A stretch of 8,633 nt of DNA from an uncultured Clostridia bacterium (lineage in GTDB: Bacteria; Bacillota; Clostridia; Oscillospirales; Ruminococcaceae). The notes under the pieces are model-generated. The model made no database searches, was not told the origin of the DNA, and was given only the letters and a program-made list of their open reading frames with translations. The stretch is taken from positions 1-8,633 of the forward strand of contig CAMGJS010000028.1 in the NCBI GenBank assembly GCA_946056455.1. Reading direction: 5' to 3'. Below, in pieces: positions 1 through 6,319 of the stretch; positions within the stretch are counted from its first letter, which is position 1; each line of letters begins with the position of its first letter. Made by a program: the position numbers and the translations under genes.

Positions 1-479
1 TCAAGAACAGAGGCAAGACAGTCACCTATCGCTCCTCCTCGGGCGTTGCCTATGTGCATAGGGCCTGTGGGGTTTGCCGAGACAAATTCGACCATAACCT
101 TTTTGCCCTCGCCCGTTTTTGTTCTGCCGTAAGCGGAGCCTTCTTCAAGAACAGCGTCGATAACCGAGCCGTACCATTTTTCATCCAGAAAGAAGTTTAT
201 AAATCCGGGACCTGCCACTTCGCACCTTGAAAAATATCCGCCTTCAAGATAAACCTTGTCGCAGATAATATCGGCGATTTTTCTCGGAGCCATCTTAAAA
301 GCCTTTGCGCATACCATTGCGACATTCGTTGCAAAGTCGCCGTGAGATTTATCGGCAGGAATTTCAATGTTGAATGAGGGTATAGGCTCTGCTGGGAGTT
401 CGCCCGAGGCAACACCCTCGCCCAGTGCGTTGAGTATTATTCCGCGAAGCTCGTCCTGCGATTGCTTGATAAGATTCAT
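1..479 (-). CDS. argS: Arginyl-tRNA synthetase, N-terminal part (runs off left edge)
   Basis: Class I arginyl-tRNA synthetase, which charges tRNA-Arg with arginine in the cytoplasm. About 159 N-terminal residues are present and the rest lies beyond base 1. What is seen: an N-terminal additional domain (about residues 1-115, with the ADKSHGDFATNVAM stretch at 42-55 typical of ArgRS), then VEFVSANPTGPMHIGNARGG near residues 130-149. This contains the class I HIGH signature as HIGN, a form common in this family. The ATG at 479-477 follows AAGGAG (487-492) by 7 nt, and this SD overlaps the stop codon of the upstream DUF1934 gene, so the two are very likely co-transcribed and perhaps translationally coupled. 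The DUF1934-argS pairing is also known in Bacillus (ywiB-argS). Identity is secure. Completeness beyond the window cannot be judged. Confidence 0.96.
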   Translation of the reverse strand, partial: MNLIKQSQDELRGIILNALGEGVASGELPAEPIPSFNIEIPADKSHGDFATNVAMVCAKAFKMAPRKIADIICDKVYLEGGYFSRCEVAGPGFINFFLDEKWYGSVIDAVLEEGSAYGRTKTGEGKKVMVEFVSANPTGPMHIGNARGGAIGDCLASVL

Positions 480-492
480 TGTCAATTCTCCT

Positions 493-906
493 TTATATGC
501 ACAAGAATATCTCGTTGTCCGAAATATAACTTGAATTTATGTCAACTGTGTATTTCAAATAGAGCTTTCCGCCCTGTTCGCTGAGAGTATTTTCAATCTT
601 GTGAGCATAGATACCCACGGTGAAATCCCCGAAAGGTGTACCGTAGTGACAATGGTGCTTTGTGCCCGGCTCTATAATAAGGTTGGAGTTGTTAGCTCCC
701 GTTCTTCTTATATCGACAATGCGGTTGCCGTCGCATGTGAGCGTTGTCTTTGAGCCTTTGAAGCCCGTCGCCTCGCTTTCCTCGTATGTCACAACAAGAC
801 CGTCGGCAGTTTTTTCTATTGTGCCCGATGTGATAAGCTCCGTTTCGGTGCGGTCTTTATCCACATACTGCACGCTTGTCATTGTAAGCATTATATTTTT
901 TTTCAT
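493..906 (-). CDS. DUF1934 (YwiB-like) small beta-barrel protein
   Basis: A 137-residue protein of the DUF1934/YwiB family, predicted to be a small calycin-like beta-barrel of unknown biochemical role. Visible family features are an N-terminal MLTMTSVQYVDKDRTETELI strand pair, a central ESEATGFKGSKTTL stretch, the segment around residues 76-97 with GTKHHCHYGTPFGDFTVGI, and a C-terminal LYLKYTVDINSSYISDNEI strand. It has no signal peptide or membrane segment. An in-frame ATG at 951 would overlap the preceding ligase gene by 29 nt and lacks a good SD. The ATG at 906 has GAGGAGA (911-917) just upstream, leaves a 16-nt gap after the ligase stop, and gives the usual family length, so I chose it. 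It lies 13 nt before argS, the same order as Bacillus ywiB-argS. Family assignment is from remembered sequence patterns. Function is unknown. Confidence 0.85.
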   Translation of the reverse strand: MKKNIMLTMTSVQYVDKDRTETELITSGTIEKTADGLVVTYEESEATGFKGSKTTLTCDGNRIVDIRRTGANNSNLIIEPGTKHHCHYGTPFGDFTVGIYAHKIENTLSEQGGKLYLKYTVDINSSYISDNEIFLCI

Positions 907-922
907 ATTTTCTCCTCTTGTA

Positions 923-1996
923 TCAATCGGTTGAAATATCCGCTCTTTCAAGAGCTATTGTGATAAGTCTGTCAAGAAGCTCGGGTAGCGGAACACCGAG
1001 CTCTTTCATAAGCCTCGGATAAAGGCTTACGGGCGACATTCGGGGCAGTGTGTTTATCTCGCCGAAGGTAATTCTGCCGTCGGGAGAAAGGAAAAAGCTT
1101 GTCATTGCAAGTCCGCAACAATCAAGTGCCGTGAATACCTTTATCGCCATTTCTCTTATATTCTTTTCCGATGTGTCGTCAATTTCGGCAGGGGCGATAA
1201 GCTTTGTTGAGCCTAAAACATACTTTGCGTCATAGCTGTAATAATCGCCGTCAAAGGTGACTTCTCCAACGGGTGAAGCGATAGGCTTATCCGAGCCGAA
1301 AACGGCACATTCAAGCTCTCTGCCCTGAATATATTCTTCTATAATAACCTTATTGTCGTGAGTAAAGGCAAGCTTTATGCCGTCGGCAAGTCCTATAGCA
1401 TCGTATGCTTTTGAAACTCCCAGCGAAGAACCTCCGCAGGCAGGCTTTACAAAAACGGGGAAGCCCATCTCGGACGAAACCGCCGAGCATATATCGTCCA
1501 TACGCTTTAAGTCGGGGCGCGTAACAACATATCTTCTTGCAGTGGGTATTCCGTTGTATTCAAGAATGGTGTTTGCAATGTCCTTGTCCATACAGTTAGC
1601 CGAGGAGGCAATTCCGCTTCCCACATAGGGGAGCCCTGATAATTCGCAAAGTCCCTCGATAGCGCCGTCTGTTCCGTTTCTGCCAAAAAGCATAGGAAAG
1701 ACAACATCGACTTTTTTGACAACGCTGTCCTCGCCTAAAAGAATAAAACCGTTGTGGATAGGGTCGGGGCTGAGTATAGCAGGTGTGCAGTCGGGATAAT
1801 TTTCCCACTTGCCCGTTGTCAGCATAGAGGTATCCCCGGGGTAATAGAGCCATCTGCCCTTTTTGGTTATTCCGACAGCTACTACCTCGTATTTATCCGC
1901 AGGGATATTTTTTATAACATTCGCCGCGGACGACAACGATGCGTCGTGTTCGGGAGAAGTCCCCCCGAAAATAACGGCAACCTTTATCTTAGCCAA
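923..1996 (-). CDS. D-alanine--D-alanine ligase homologue with altered active-site residues
   Basis: A 357-residue ATP-grasp protein of the D-Ala-D-Ala ligase (Ddl/Van) family, whose known members make the D-Ala-D-Ala (or D-Ala-D-Lac/Ser) end of the peptidoglycan precursor in the cytoplasm. Domain order is normal: N-terminal domain with GGTSPEHDASLSS (11-23), central ATP-grasp domain with CMDK (135-138), VFVKPACGGSSLG (181-193) and IIEEYIQGRELE (218-229), then YSYDAKY (253-259) and FGEINTLPRMSPVSLYP (311-327). The ATP-side lysines (138, 184) and metal ligands E313 and N315 remain. However, the usual HGxxGEDG is FGRNGTDG (F104, T109), the usual GxARVDFF is GLAMTSFF (M298, S300), and the usual NTxPGxT is NTLPRMS (R319). 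These correspond to H63, E68, R255, D257 and G276 of E. coli DdlB. It starts at TTG (1996-1994) behind AAGGAG (2005-2010, 8-nt spacing), 21 nt after aspS. It could be a pseudoenzyme or have altered specificity, so I withhold the symbol ddl. Confidence 0.88.
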   Translation of the reverse strand: MAKIKVAVIFGGTSPEHDASLSSAANVIKNIPADKYEVVAVGITKKGRWLYYPGDTSMLTTGKWENYPDCTPAILSPDPIHNGFILLGEDSVVKKVDVVFPMLFGRNGTDGAIEGLCELSGLPYVGSGIASSANCMDKDIANTILEYNGIPTARRYVVTRPDLKRMDDICSAVSSEMGFPVFVKPACGGSSLGVSKAYDAIGLADGIKLAFTHDNKVIIEEYIQGRELECAVFGSDKPIASPVGEVTFDGDYYSYDAKYVLGSTKLIAPAEIDDTSEKNIREMAIKVFTALDCCGLAMTSFFLSPDGRITFGEINTLPRMSPVSLYPRLMKELGVPLPELLDRLITIALERADISTD

Positions 1997-2017
1997 TTAC
2001 AACACTCCTTTGTGGGA

Positions 2018-3802
2018 TTATTCTTCGCTTTCTTTTCTTACTACCTTTATGCCCAGTGCGTCAAGGCTTTCGTCATCGACCTCGGCAGGACAAGCAGACA
2101 TAAGCTCGGACGCATTCTGCACCTTGGGGAACGCAGTTACATCACGCAGGCTGTCCGCACCGCACATTATCATAGCAAGTCTGTCAAGACCTATGCCCAT
2201 TCCGCCGTGGGGAGCGGCGCCGTAACGGTAAGCGTCAACAAGAAAACCGAATTTCTTTTCTATTTCTTCATCTGTAAGACCTAATGCCCTGAACATCTTC
2301 TGTTGAAGTTCAAAGTCTGTTATTCTGATAGAACCGCTTGACAATTCCACTCCGTTGAGAACAAGGTCATAAGCCTTTGCTCTTACTTTTCCTGGGTCGG
2401 TGTCAAGATATTCAAGGCACTCGTCCATAGGCATTGTGAACGGGTGATGCATAGCGTCCCAATGCTTAGTTTCTTCATTCCATTCAAAGAAGGGGAACTC
2501 CGTTATCCAGAGGAAATTGAACTTATCCTCGGGGATAATGTCAAGCTGTTTTGCAACCTTGAGCCTTAATGCTCCCAGAGTTGAAAGAACGGTTGAATTT
2601 TTATCGGCAACGATAAGAACTACATCGCCCTTTTTCGCTCCCAGTCTTTCGTATATAGCCGAAAGCTCTTCCTCTTTCATAAACTTTGCAAAAGAGCAGG
2701 CAGGGGTATCTTCTACCCATCTTATATATGCAAGACCTTTTGCTCCTATGCCCTTTGCGTGTTCGGTGAGCTTGTCGATTTCTTTTCTTGTGAGTATATT
2801 TGCCGAATTTTCAGCGACTATGGCACGGACGCTTCCGCCGTTTTCAATAGCCGAGGTGAAAACAGAAAATCCGCAGTCCTTGACAATATCCGAAATATCT
2901 TCAATTTCCATTCCGAATCTTGTGTCGGGCTTATCCGAGCCGAAACGGTTCATAGCGTCGGCATAGGTATAACGGGGCAGAGGAACGGGAATGTCCCTAT
3001 CTAAAACTTCTTTGAAAAGACGGCTCACAAAGCCCTCAGCCATCTGCATAATATCCTCTACATCAACAAAGGACATTTCAAGGTCTATCTGAGTAAATTC
3101 GGGCTGACGGTCTGCACGGAGGTCTTCGTCACGGAAACATCTTGCAAGCTGAATGTAGCGGTCAAAGCCTGAAATCATAAGAAGCTGCTTGTAAATCTGG
3201 GGCGACTGGGGAAGTGCATAGAACTTTCCGTTATGAACTCTTGACGGAACAAGATAGTCTCTTGCGCCCTCGGGGGTGGACTTTATCATCATCGGAGTTT
3301 CAATCTCGATAAAGCCGTTTTCATAGAAATAATCCCTTGCAACCTTTGCGATTTTTGAGCGTGTTATGATATTCTTCTGCAATGTGGCGCGTCTTAAATC
3401 AAGGTATCTGTATTTAAGGCGGAGCTCCTCGTTGGTGTTTGTGTTATCCACAATTTCGAAAGGAGTAGTTTCAGCCTTTGCAAGTATTCTTAAATCGTCG
3501 ACAAAAATCTCAACATGACCTGTGGGTATCTTGTCGTTCTTGCTTTCTCTTTCTCTGACTTCTCCCTTTGCCATAAGAACATATTCCGAGTGGCAGGAGG
3601 ACGCCTTTTCAAATACCGCCTTGTCGGTAGTTTCGTTGAATGTCAGCTGAACAACACCCGTTCTGTCGCGAAGAACTATGAATATAATTCCGCCTTTGTT
3701 GCGGACAGTATCCACATATCCGCCGACGGTTACAGTTTCGCCCGCTTTTATAACCTCTCCGCAATAATGCGTTCTTTTAAGACCTTTCATATTGTCTGCC
3801 AT
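2018..3802 (-). CDS. aspS: Aspartyl-tRNA synthetase, bacterial type
   Basis: Class IIb aspartyl-tRNA synthetase of 594 residues, close to the roughly 590 of E. coli AspRS. It activates aspartate and charges tRNA-Asp. Domains in order: OB-fold anticodon-binding domain (about 1-110), class II motif 1 near 157-172, the QSPQ loop at 199-202, motif 2 with CFRDEDLRADRQPEFTQID (222-240), the bacterial GAD insertion (about 290-430), motif 3 GIGLDRLAMIMCG (536-548), and the short C-terminal tail ending in LGIKVVRKESEE. The ATG at 3802 has GGGAGAG shortly upstream. In the OB-fold the loop usually RRDLGG or RRDHGG reads VRNKGG (33-38). The L/H position used to separate discriminating from non-discriminating enzymes is K36 here, so sequence alone does not say whether it also makes Asp-tRNA-Asn. 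It lies 34 nt after the DUF3592 gene and 21 nt before the ligase homologue. Confidence 0.98.
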   Translation of the reverse strand: MADNMKGLKRTHYCGEVIKAGETVTVGGYVDTVRNKGGIIFIVLRDRTGVVQLTFNETTDKAVFEKASSCHSEYVLMAKGEVRERESKNDKIPTGHVEIFVDDLRILAKAETTPFEIVDNTNTNEELRLKYRYLDLRRATLQKNIITRSKIAKVARDYFYENGFIEIETPMMIKSTPEGARDYLVPSRVHNGKFYALPQSPQIYKQLLMISGFDRYIQLARCFRDEDLRADRQPEFTQIDLEMSFVDVEDIMQMAEGFVSRLFKEVLDRDIPVPLPRYTYADAMNRFGSDKPDTRFGMEIEDISDIVKDCGFSVFTSAIENGGSVRAIVAENSANILTRKEIDKLTEHAKGIGAKGLAYIRWVEDTPACSFAKFMKEEELSAIYERLGAKKGDVVLIVADKNSTVLSTLGALRLKVAKQLDIIPEDKFNFLWITEFPFFEWNEETKHWDAMHHPFTMPMDECLEYLDTDPGKVRAKAYDLVLNGVELSSGSIRITDFELQQKMFRALGLTDEEIEKKFGFLVDAYRYGAAPHGGMGIGLDRLAMIMCGADSLRDVTAFPKVQNASELMSACPAEVDDESLDALGIKVVRKESEE

Positions 3803-3836
3803 AAAAATCTCTCCCTGTATGTTTTTGCTTATTATG

Positions 3837-4418
3837 TTATTCTATTCCCTCGCCGAGTCCGCCGTAGCGGTCGTCGTCGTTTTTATTGTACTGCTTGCTG
3901 TAATCGGCAGGACTGACAGGTTCGGCTGTTCCGTCTGTTCCCACAACGGAAAGCTTTGGCGCTTTTGATAATTTCACCGTTGCGACAATACCGAATATTA
4001 TCGGGATAATTCCCACTATTAAGAATATTCCGCCGATAAAACCGAAAACAAAGCCTATTATTTTGAATGCGTCCTCCGAGGCTGTCTGGGACGGCGTTTC
4101 GGGGTTATAAAGAATTTCTATCTTCTGTCCCTCATACATTGACGAGGAATAGAAATTCAGCTCGGAATGATATGTTTCTCCATCAACTTCGTATTCTACA
4201 TAGGGTTTGTGGTTGTCATCTACATATCTTATCTCTTTTATCGTTGCCTCAACGGGAAGATAATTTTCAATGCTTTTCTTTCCAGCTGTTGAAACTACAA
4301 CGGTAACGATGATAAAAATTATTCCCAAAAGAACGGCTGACGCCCCGATAAAGATAGCCACAATGCCTGCAACTTTACCCAACTGTCTTGAAGTTGACTT
4401 TATTTCTGCTGAATTCAT
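3837..4418 (-). CDS. DUF3592-like two-helix membrane protein
   Basis: A 193-residue membrane protein of unknown function. Two hydrophobic helices (about 16-43 and 118-148) flank a polar domain of about 70 residues with the pattern ATIKEIRYVDD...PYVEYEVDGETYHSEL...YEGQKIEILYNPETPSQ (58-111). That beta-rich motif with a YNPxxP ending is typical of DUF3592 proteins. The middle domain is probably extracytoplasmic, with a Ser/Asp/Tyr-rich cytosolic tail (about 150-193). That topology is inferred from the hairpin arrangement and not proven. The ATG at 4418 is preceded by AAGGGGGA, which overlaps the hisS stop codon, with only 12 nt between the genes, so it is co-transcribed with hisS and possibly translationally coupled. 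A membrane protein between hisS and aspS, genes usually adjacent in Firmicutes, is unusual. No catalytic motif is seen. Confidence 0.8.
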   Translation of the reverse strand: MNSAEIKSTSRQLGKVAGIVAIFIGASAVLLGIIFIIVTVVVSTAGKKSIENYLPVEATIKEIRYVDDNHKPYVEYEVDGETYHSELNFYSSSMYEGQKIEILYNPETPSQTASEDAFKIIGFVFGFIGGIFLIVGIIPIIFGIVATVKLSKAPKLSVVGTDGTAEPVSPADYSKQYNKNDDDRYGGLGEGIE

Positions 4419-4430
4419 ATCTTTTCCCCC

Positions 4431-5741
4431 TTAAAAGAGATTGTCGCCCAGAGAGCCATCAAACATATCGCCTATGAGCATATCGGAAAATCTGTCGATA
4501 AAGCCGTCGCCGAGAGTTATCTCGGTTTCTTCTCCCTTTGCCATATTCTTCAGCTTTGCCGTGCCCTTTTCAAGCTCGTTGTCGCCAAGGACTATTGTGA
4601 ACTTTGAGCCTATCTTGTCGGCATATTTCATCTGGGCTTTAAGACCTCTGCCCATAACATCATATTCTGCGTGATAGCCTTCATCACGAAGAAGATTGAC
4701 AAGCTGAACTGTTTTCTTTTCAGCCGCCTTGCCCATTGCCGCAATATACACATCGCAGGTTTTGGGAGCAAAGAACTCGCAGTTTTCAGCCTCCATAGTG
4801 AGAAGAAGTCGCTCGATACCCATAGCAAAGCCGAGCGCAGGTGTGGGCTGACCGCCAAGCTGCTCAACAAGACCGTCATATCTTCCGCCACCGCATATTG
4901 TTCCCTGAGCACCTATGGAGTTTGAAACAAATTCAAATACCGTCTTTGTGTAGTAGTCAAGTCCGCGGACGATTTTTGGGTTGACTGTGAATTTTATTCC
5001 TCTTTCGGTGAGGTTTTCTTTGAGATTTTCAAAATGCTCGTTACATTCTTCGCAAAGGTAGTCGAGAATTATGGGAGCGTCCTTTGCAATATCGGAGCAT
5101 ATCTCGCTCTTGCAGTCAAGAATACGCATAGGGTTCTTTTCCATTCTTGAAAGGCAGGTATCGCAGAGCTTGTCTTTGTATGCCGAGAAATATTCTCTCA
5201 GAGCGTCCTGATATTTCTGTCTGCACTGAGGACAGCCTATGGAGTTTATGTTGAGCTCTGTATTTTTAATGCCAAGGCGTTCAAGAACTGTCTGGGCAAG
5301 AGCTATGACATCTGCGTCGGCAAGATATGACTTACTGCCGAACATTTCAATGCCGAACTGATGAAATTCACGGAGTCTGCCCTTCTGCGCCTTTTCGTGA
5401 CGAAAGCACGAGATGATATAATATGCTTTAAGAGGAAGAGCGTCGTTTAAAAGTCCGTTCTGCAATACGGCACGGACAGTTCCTGCGGTACCCTCAGGTC
5501 TTAATGTGAAAGAGTCATCGCCCTTTGCGGTAACTGTATACATTTCTTTCTGCACAACATCGGTGGTATCCCCGACAGAGCGTTTGAAAAGTCCCGTTTC
5601 TTCAAACATAGGAAAGCGTATCTCTTTAAATCCGAAACATTCTGCCGTTTCGGACGCAATATGTTCAACGGTGTGCCACTTGTGAGCCTCCGCAGGTATC
5701 ATATCCTTTGTGCCGTTAGGTCTTTTTGCAATAAGTTCCAT
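4431..5741 (-). CDS. hisS: Histidyl-tRNA synthetase
   Basis: Class IIa histidyl-tRNA synthetase of 436 residues (family usually about 420-430), which charges tRNA-His in the cytoplasm. Seen in order: N-terminal KRPNGTKDMIP (6-16), motif 1 region (about 36-50), TLRPEGTAGTVRA (79-91), motif 2 SCFRHEKAQKGRLREFHQFGIE (starting at 111), the HisRS-specific motif RGLDYYTKTVFEF (259-271), GGGRYDGL (284-291), motif 3 ALGFAMGIERL (302-312), and the C-terminal anticodon-binding domain (about 328-420). Three CxxC pairs (C170/C173, C193/C196, C230/C233) plus C210 and C215 lie in the insertion domain and could bind zinc. A longer in-frame ATG at 5807 falls inside the promoter -35 and lacks an SD. The ATG at 5741 has GGAGGG (5748-5753) 6 nt upstream and gives the normal N-terminus. 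It is the first gene of the minus-strand operon. Confidence 0.98.
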   Translation of the reverse strand: MELIAKRPNGTKDMIPAEAHKWHTVEHIASETAECFGFKEIRFPMFEETGLFKRSVGDTTDVVQKEMYTVTAKGDDSFTLRPEGTAGTVRAVLQNGLLNDALPLKAYYIISCFRHEKAQKGRLREFHQFGIEMFGSKSYLADADVIALAQTVLERLGIKNTELNINSIGCPQCRQKYQDALREYFSAYKDKLCDTCLSRMEKNPMRILDCKSEICSDIAKDAPIILDYLCEECNEHFENLKENLTERGIKFTVNPKIVRGLDYYTKTVFEFVSNSIGAQGTICGGGRYDGLVEQLGGQPTPALGFAMGIERLLLTMEAENCEFFAPKTCDVYIAAMGKAAEKKTVQLVNLLRDEGYHAEYDVMGRGLKAQMKYADKIGSKFTIVLGDNELEKGTAKLKNMAKGEETEITLGDGFIDRFSDMLIGDMFDGSLGDNLF

Positions 5742-5778
5742 TTTGTTCCCTCCAGAAAAGTTTTGCCTAATCCATAAC

Positions 5779-5807
5779 ATTATACACCTATTATATAAAA
5801 AAATCAA
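5779..5807 (-). promoter_or_regulatory. Promoter of the hisS operon
   Basis: Read on the minus strand, TTGATT (5807-5802) and TATAAT (5784-5779) are separated by exactly 17 nt, a good sigma-A type promoter. Transcription would begin near 5772, leaving a leader of about 30 nt before hisS, too short for a T-box or other riboswitch. The consensus match and position are seen directly. Use in vivo is inferred. Confidence 0.75.
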
Positions 5808-5844
5808 TACTATGCCGTGTTTATCCCGAATATTATTTTTTCTC

Positions 5845-5873
5845 TTGAAATTTATGCAAAGGTGTGGTATAGT
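5845..5873 (+). promoter_or_regulatory. Promoter of the Asp23-fakA operon
   Basis: TTGAAA (5845-5850) and TATAGT (5868-5873) are separated by 17 nt, with a TGG (TGn) at 5865-5867 giving an extended -10. The expected start is near 5880, about 40 nt before the ATG at 5921. Its -35 lies 37 bp from the -35 of the divergent hisS promoter, so both operons fire from one AT-rich region of under 180 bp. No clear operator palindrome was seen between them. Confidence 0.75.
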
Positions 5874-5920
5874 ATATAGTGTATATTCATAGCTTTTCTT
5901 TCGGAAGGAGTGAAATATCT

Positions 5921-6277
5921 ATGCTTAAAATTGAAAATCAGCTCGGCAGTATATCCGTTTCAAAGGAATATATGGTAAAGCTTATCGGAGCAACGGTCAC
6001 AAACTGCTTCGGAGTTGTGGGAATGAGCTCTGTGGGAGCGAAGGACATTTTTTCAAAGTTCCTTAACGGCAAAAAGGACGAAATAGACAGAGGAGTTTCC
6101 ATTAAGAGCGGAAAGAATTTTCTTTATGTCAGCCTGCATATCATTGTAAGATACGGCACAAACATAAACGCGATAACGGACAGCATAAAGAACAAGGTAA
6201 GGTTTGTCATAGAGAACGAAACGGGTTTTTCGCCCGATAAAATTGATGTTTTCATCGACGGTATGCAGAGCCTTTGA
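5921..6277 (+). CDS. Asp23/Gls24 family protein (YloU-like)
   Basis: A 118-residue Asp23/Gls24 (DUF322) family protein. Visible features are the N-terminal ENQLGSISVSKEYMVKLIG (5-23), the VTNCFGVVGMSS segment (26-37), and the C-terminal beta-alpha-beta half with LYVSLHIIVRYGTNINAITDSI and the amphipathic helix leading to KIDVFIDGMQSL. It has no signal peptide or membrane helix, so it is cytosolic or membrane-associated through partners. Short YloU-type members are typically encoded directly before the fatty acid kinase gene yloV/fakA, as here (42-nt gap). An upstream in-frame ATG at 5879 sits at the transcription start and has no SD. The ATG at 5921 has AAGGAG (5905-5910), so I chose it. The exact biochemical role of YloU-type proteins is not settled. 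In S. aureus the relative Asp23 is a membrane-associated envelope-stress protein. Confidence 0.9.
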   Translation: MLKIENQLGSISVSKEYMVKLIGATVTNCFGVVGMSSVGAKDIFSKFLNGKKDEIDRGVSIKSGKNFLYVSLHIIVRYGTNINAITDSIKNKVRFVIENETGFSPDKIDVFIDGMQSL

Positions 6278-6319
6278 TGAAACGCAAGTTCATATTTATT
6301 TAAGGAGTTTTAAACGACT

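Noticed and set aside
907..951. Longer N-terminus for the DUF1934 protein starting at 951
   Set aside because: It would overlap the ligase gene by 29 nt. The ATG at 906 has a strong SD and gives the family N-terminus.
923..1996. Frameshift or sequencing error as the cause of the unusual Ddl residues
   Set aside because: I re-translated both affected regions. The frame is continuous with conserved flanks on both sides, and several substitutions need two base changes.
1997..2017. Internal terminator between aspS and the Ddl-like gene
   Set aside because: The 21-nt gap holds only the SD and spacer, with no hairpin or T-tract on the minus strand. The other gaps in this operon are equally bare.
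1754..2284. Plus-strand open frame of 176 codons
   Set aside because: It lies antisense across the Ddl-like and aspS genes, both clearly real, has no SD or family resemblance, and reads as low-information antisense translation.
2517..2966. Plus-strand open frame of 149 codons within aspS
   Set aside because: Antisense to the GAD domain region of aspS, with no initiation signals and no recognisable motif.
3515..3916. Plus-strand open frame of 133 codons
   Set aside because: Overlaps the aspS 5' end and the end of the DUF3592 gene in antisense. Its composition is odd and it lacks an SD.
5742..5807. Longer N-terminus for HisRS starting at 5807
   Set aside because: It would start inside the -35 box, has no SD, and adds residues not found in the family.
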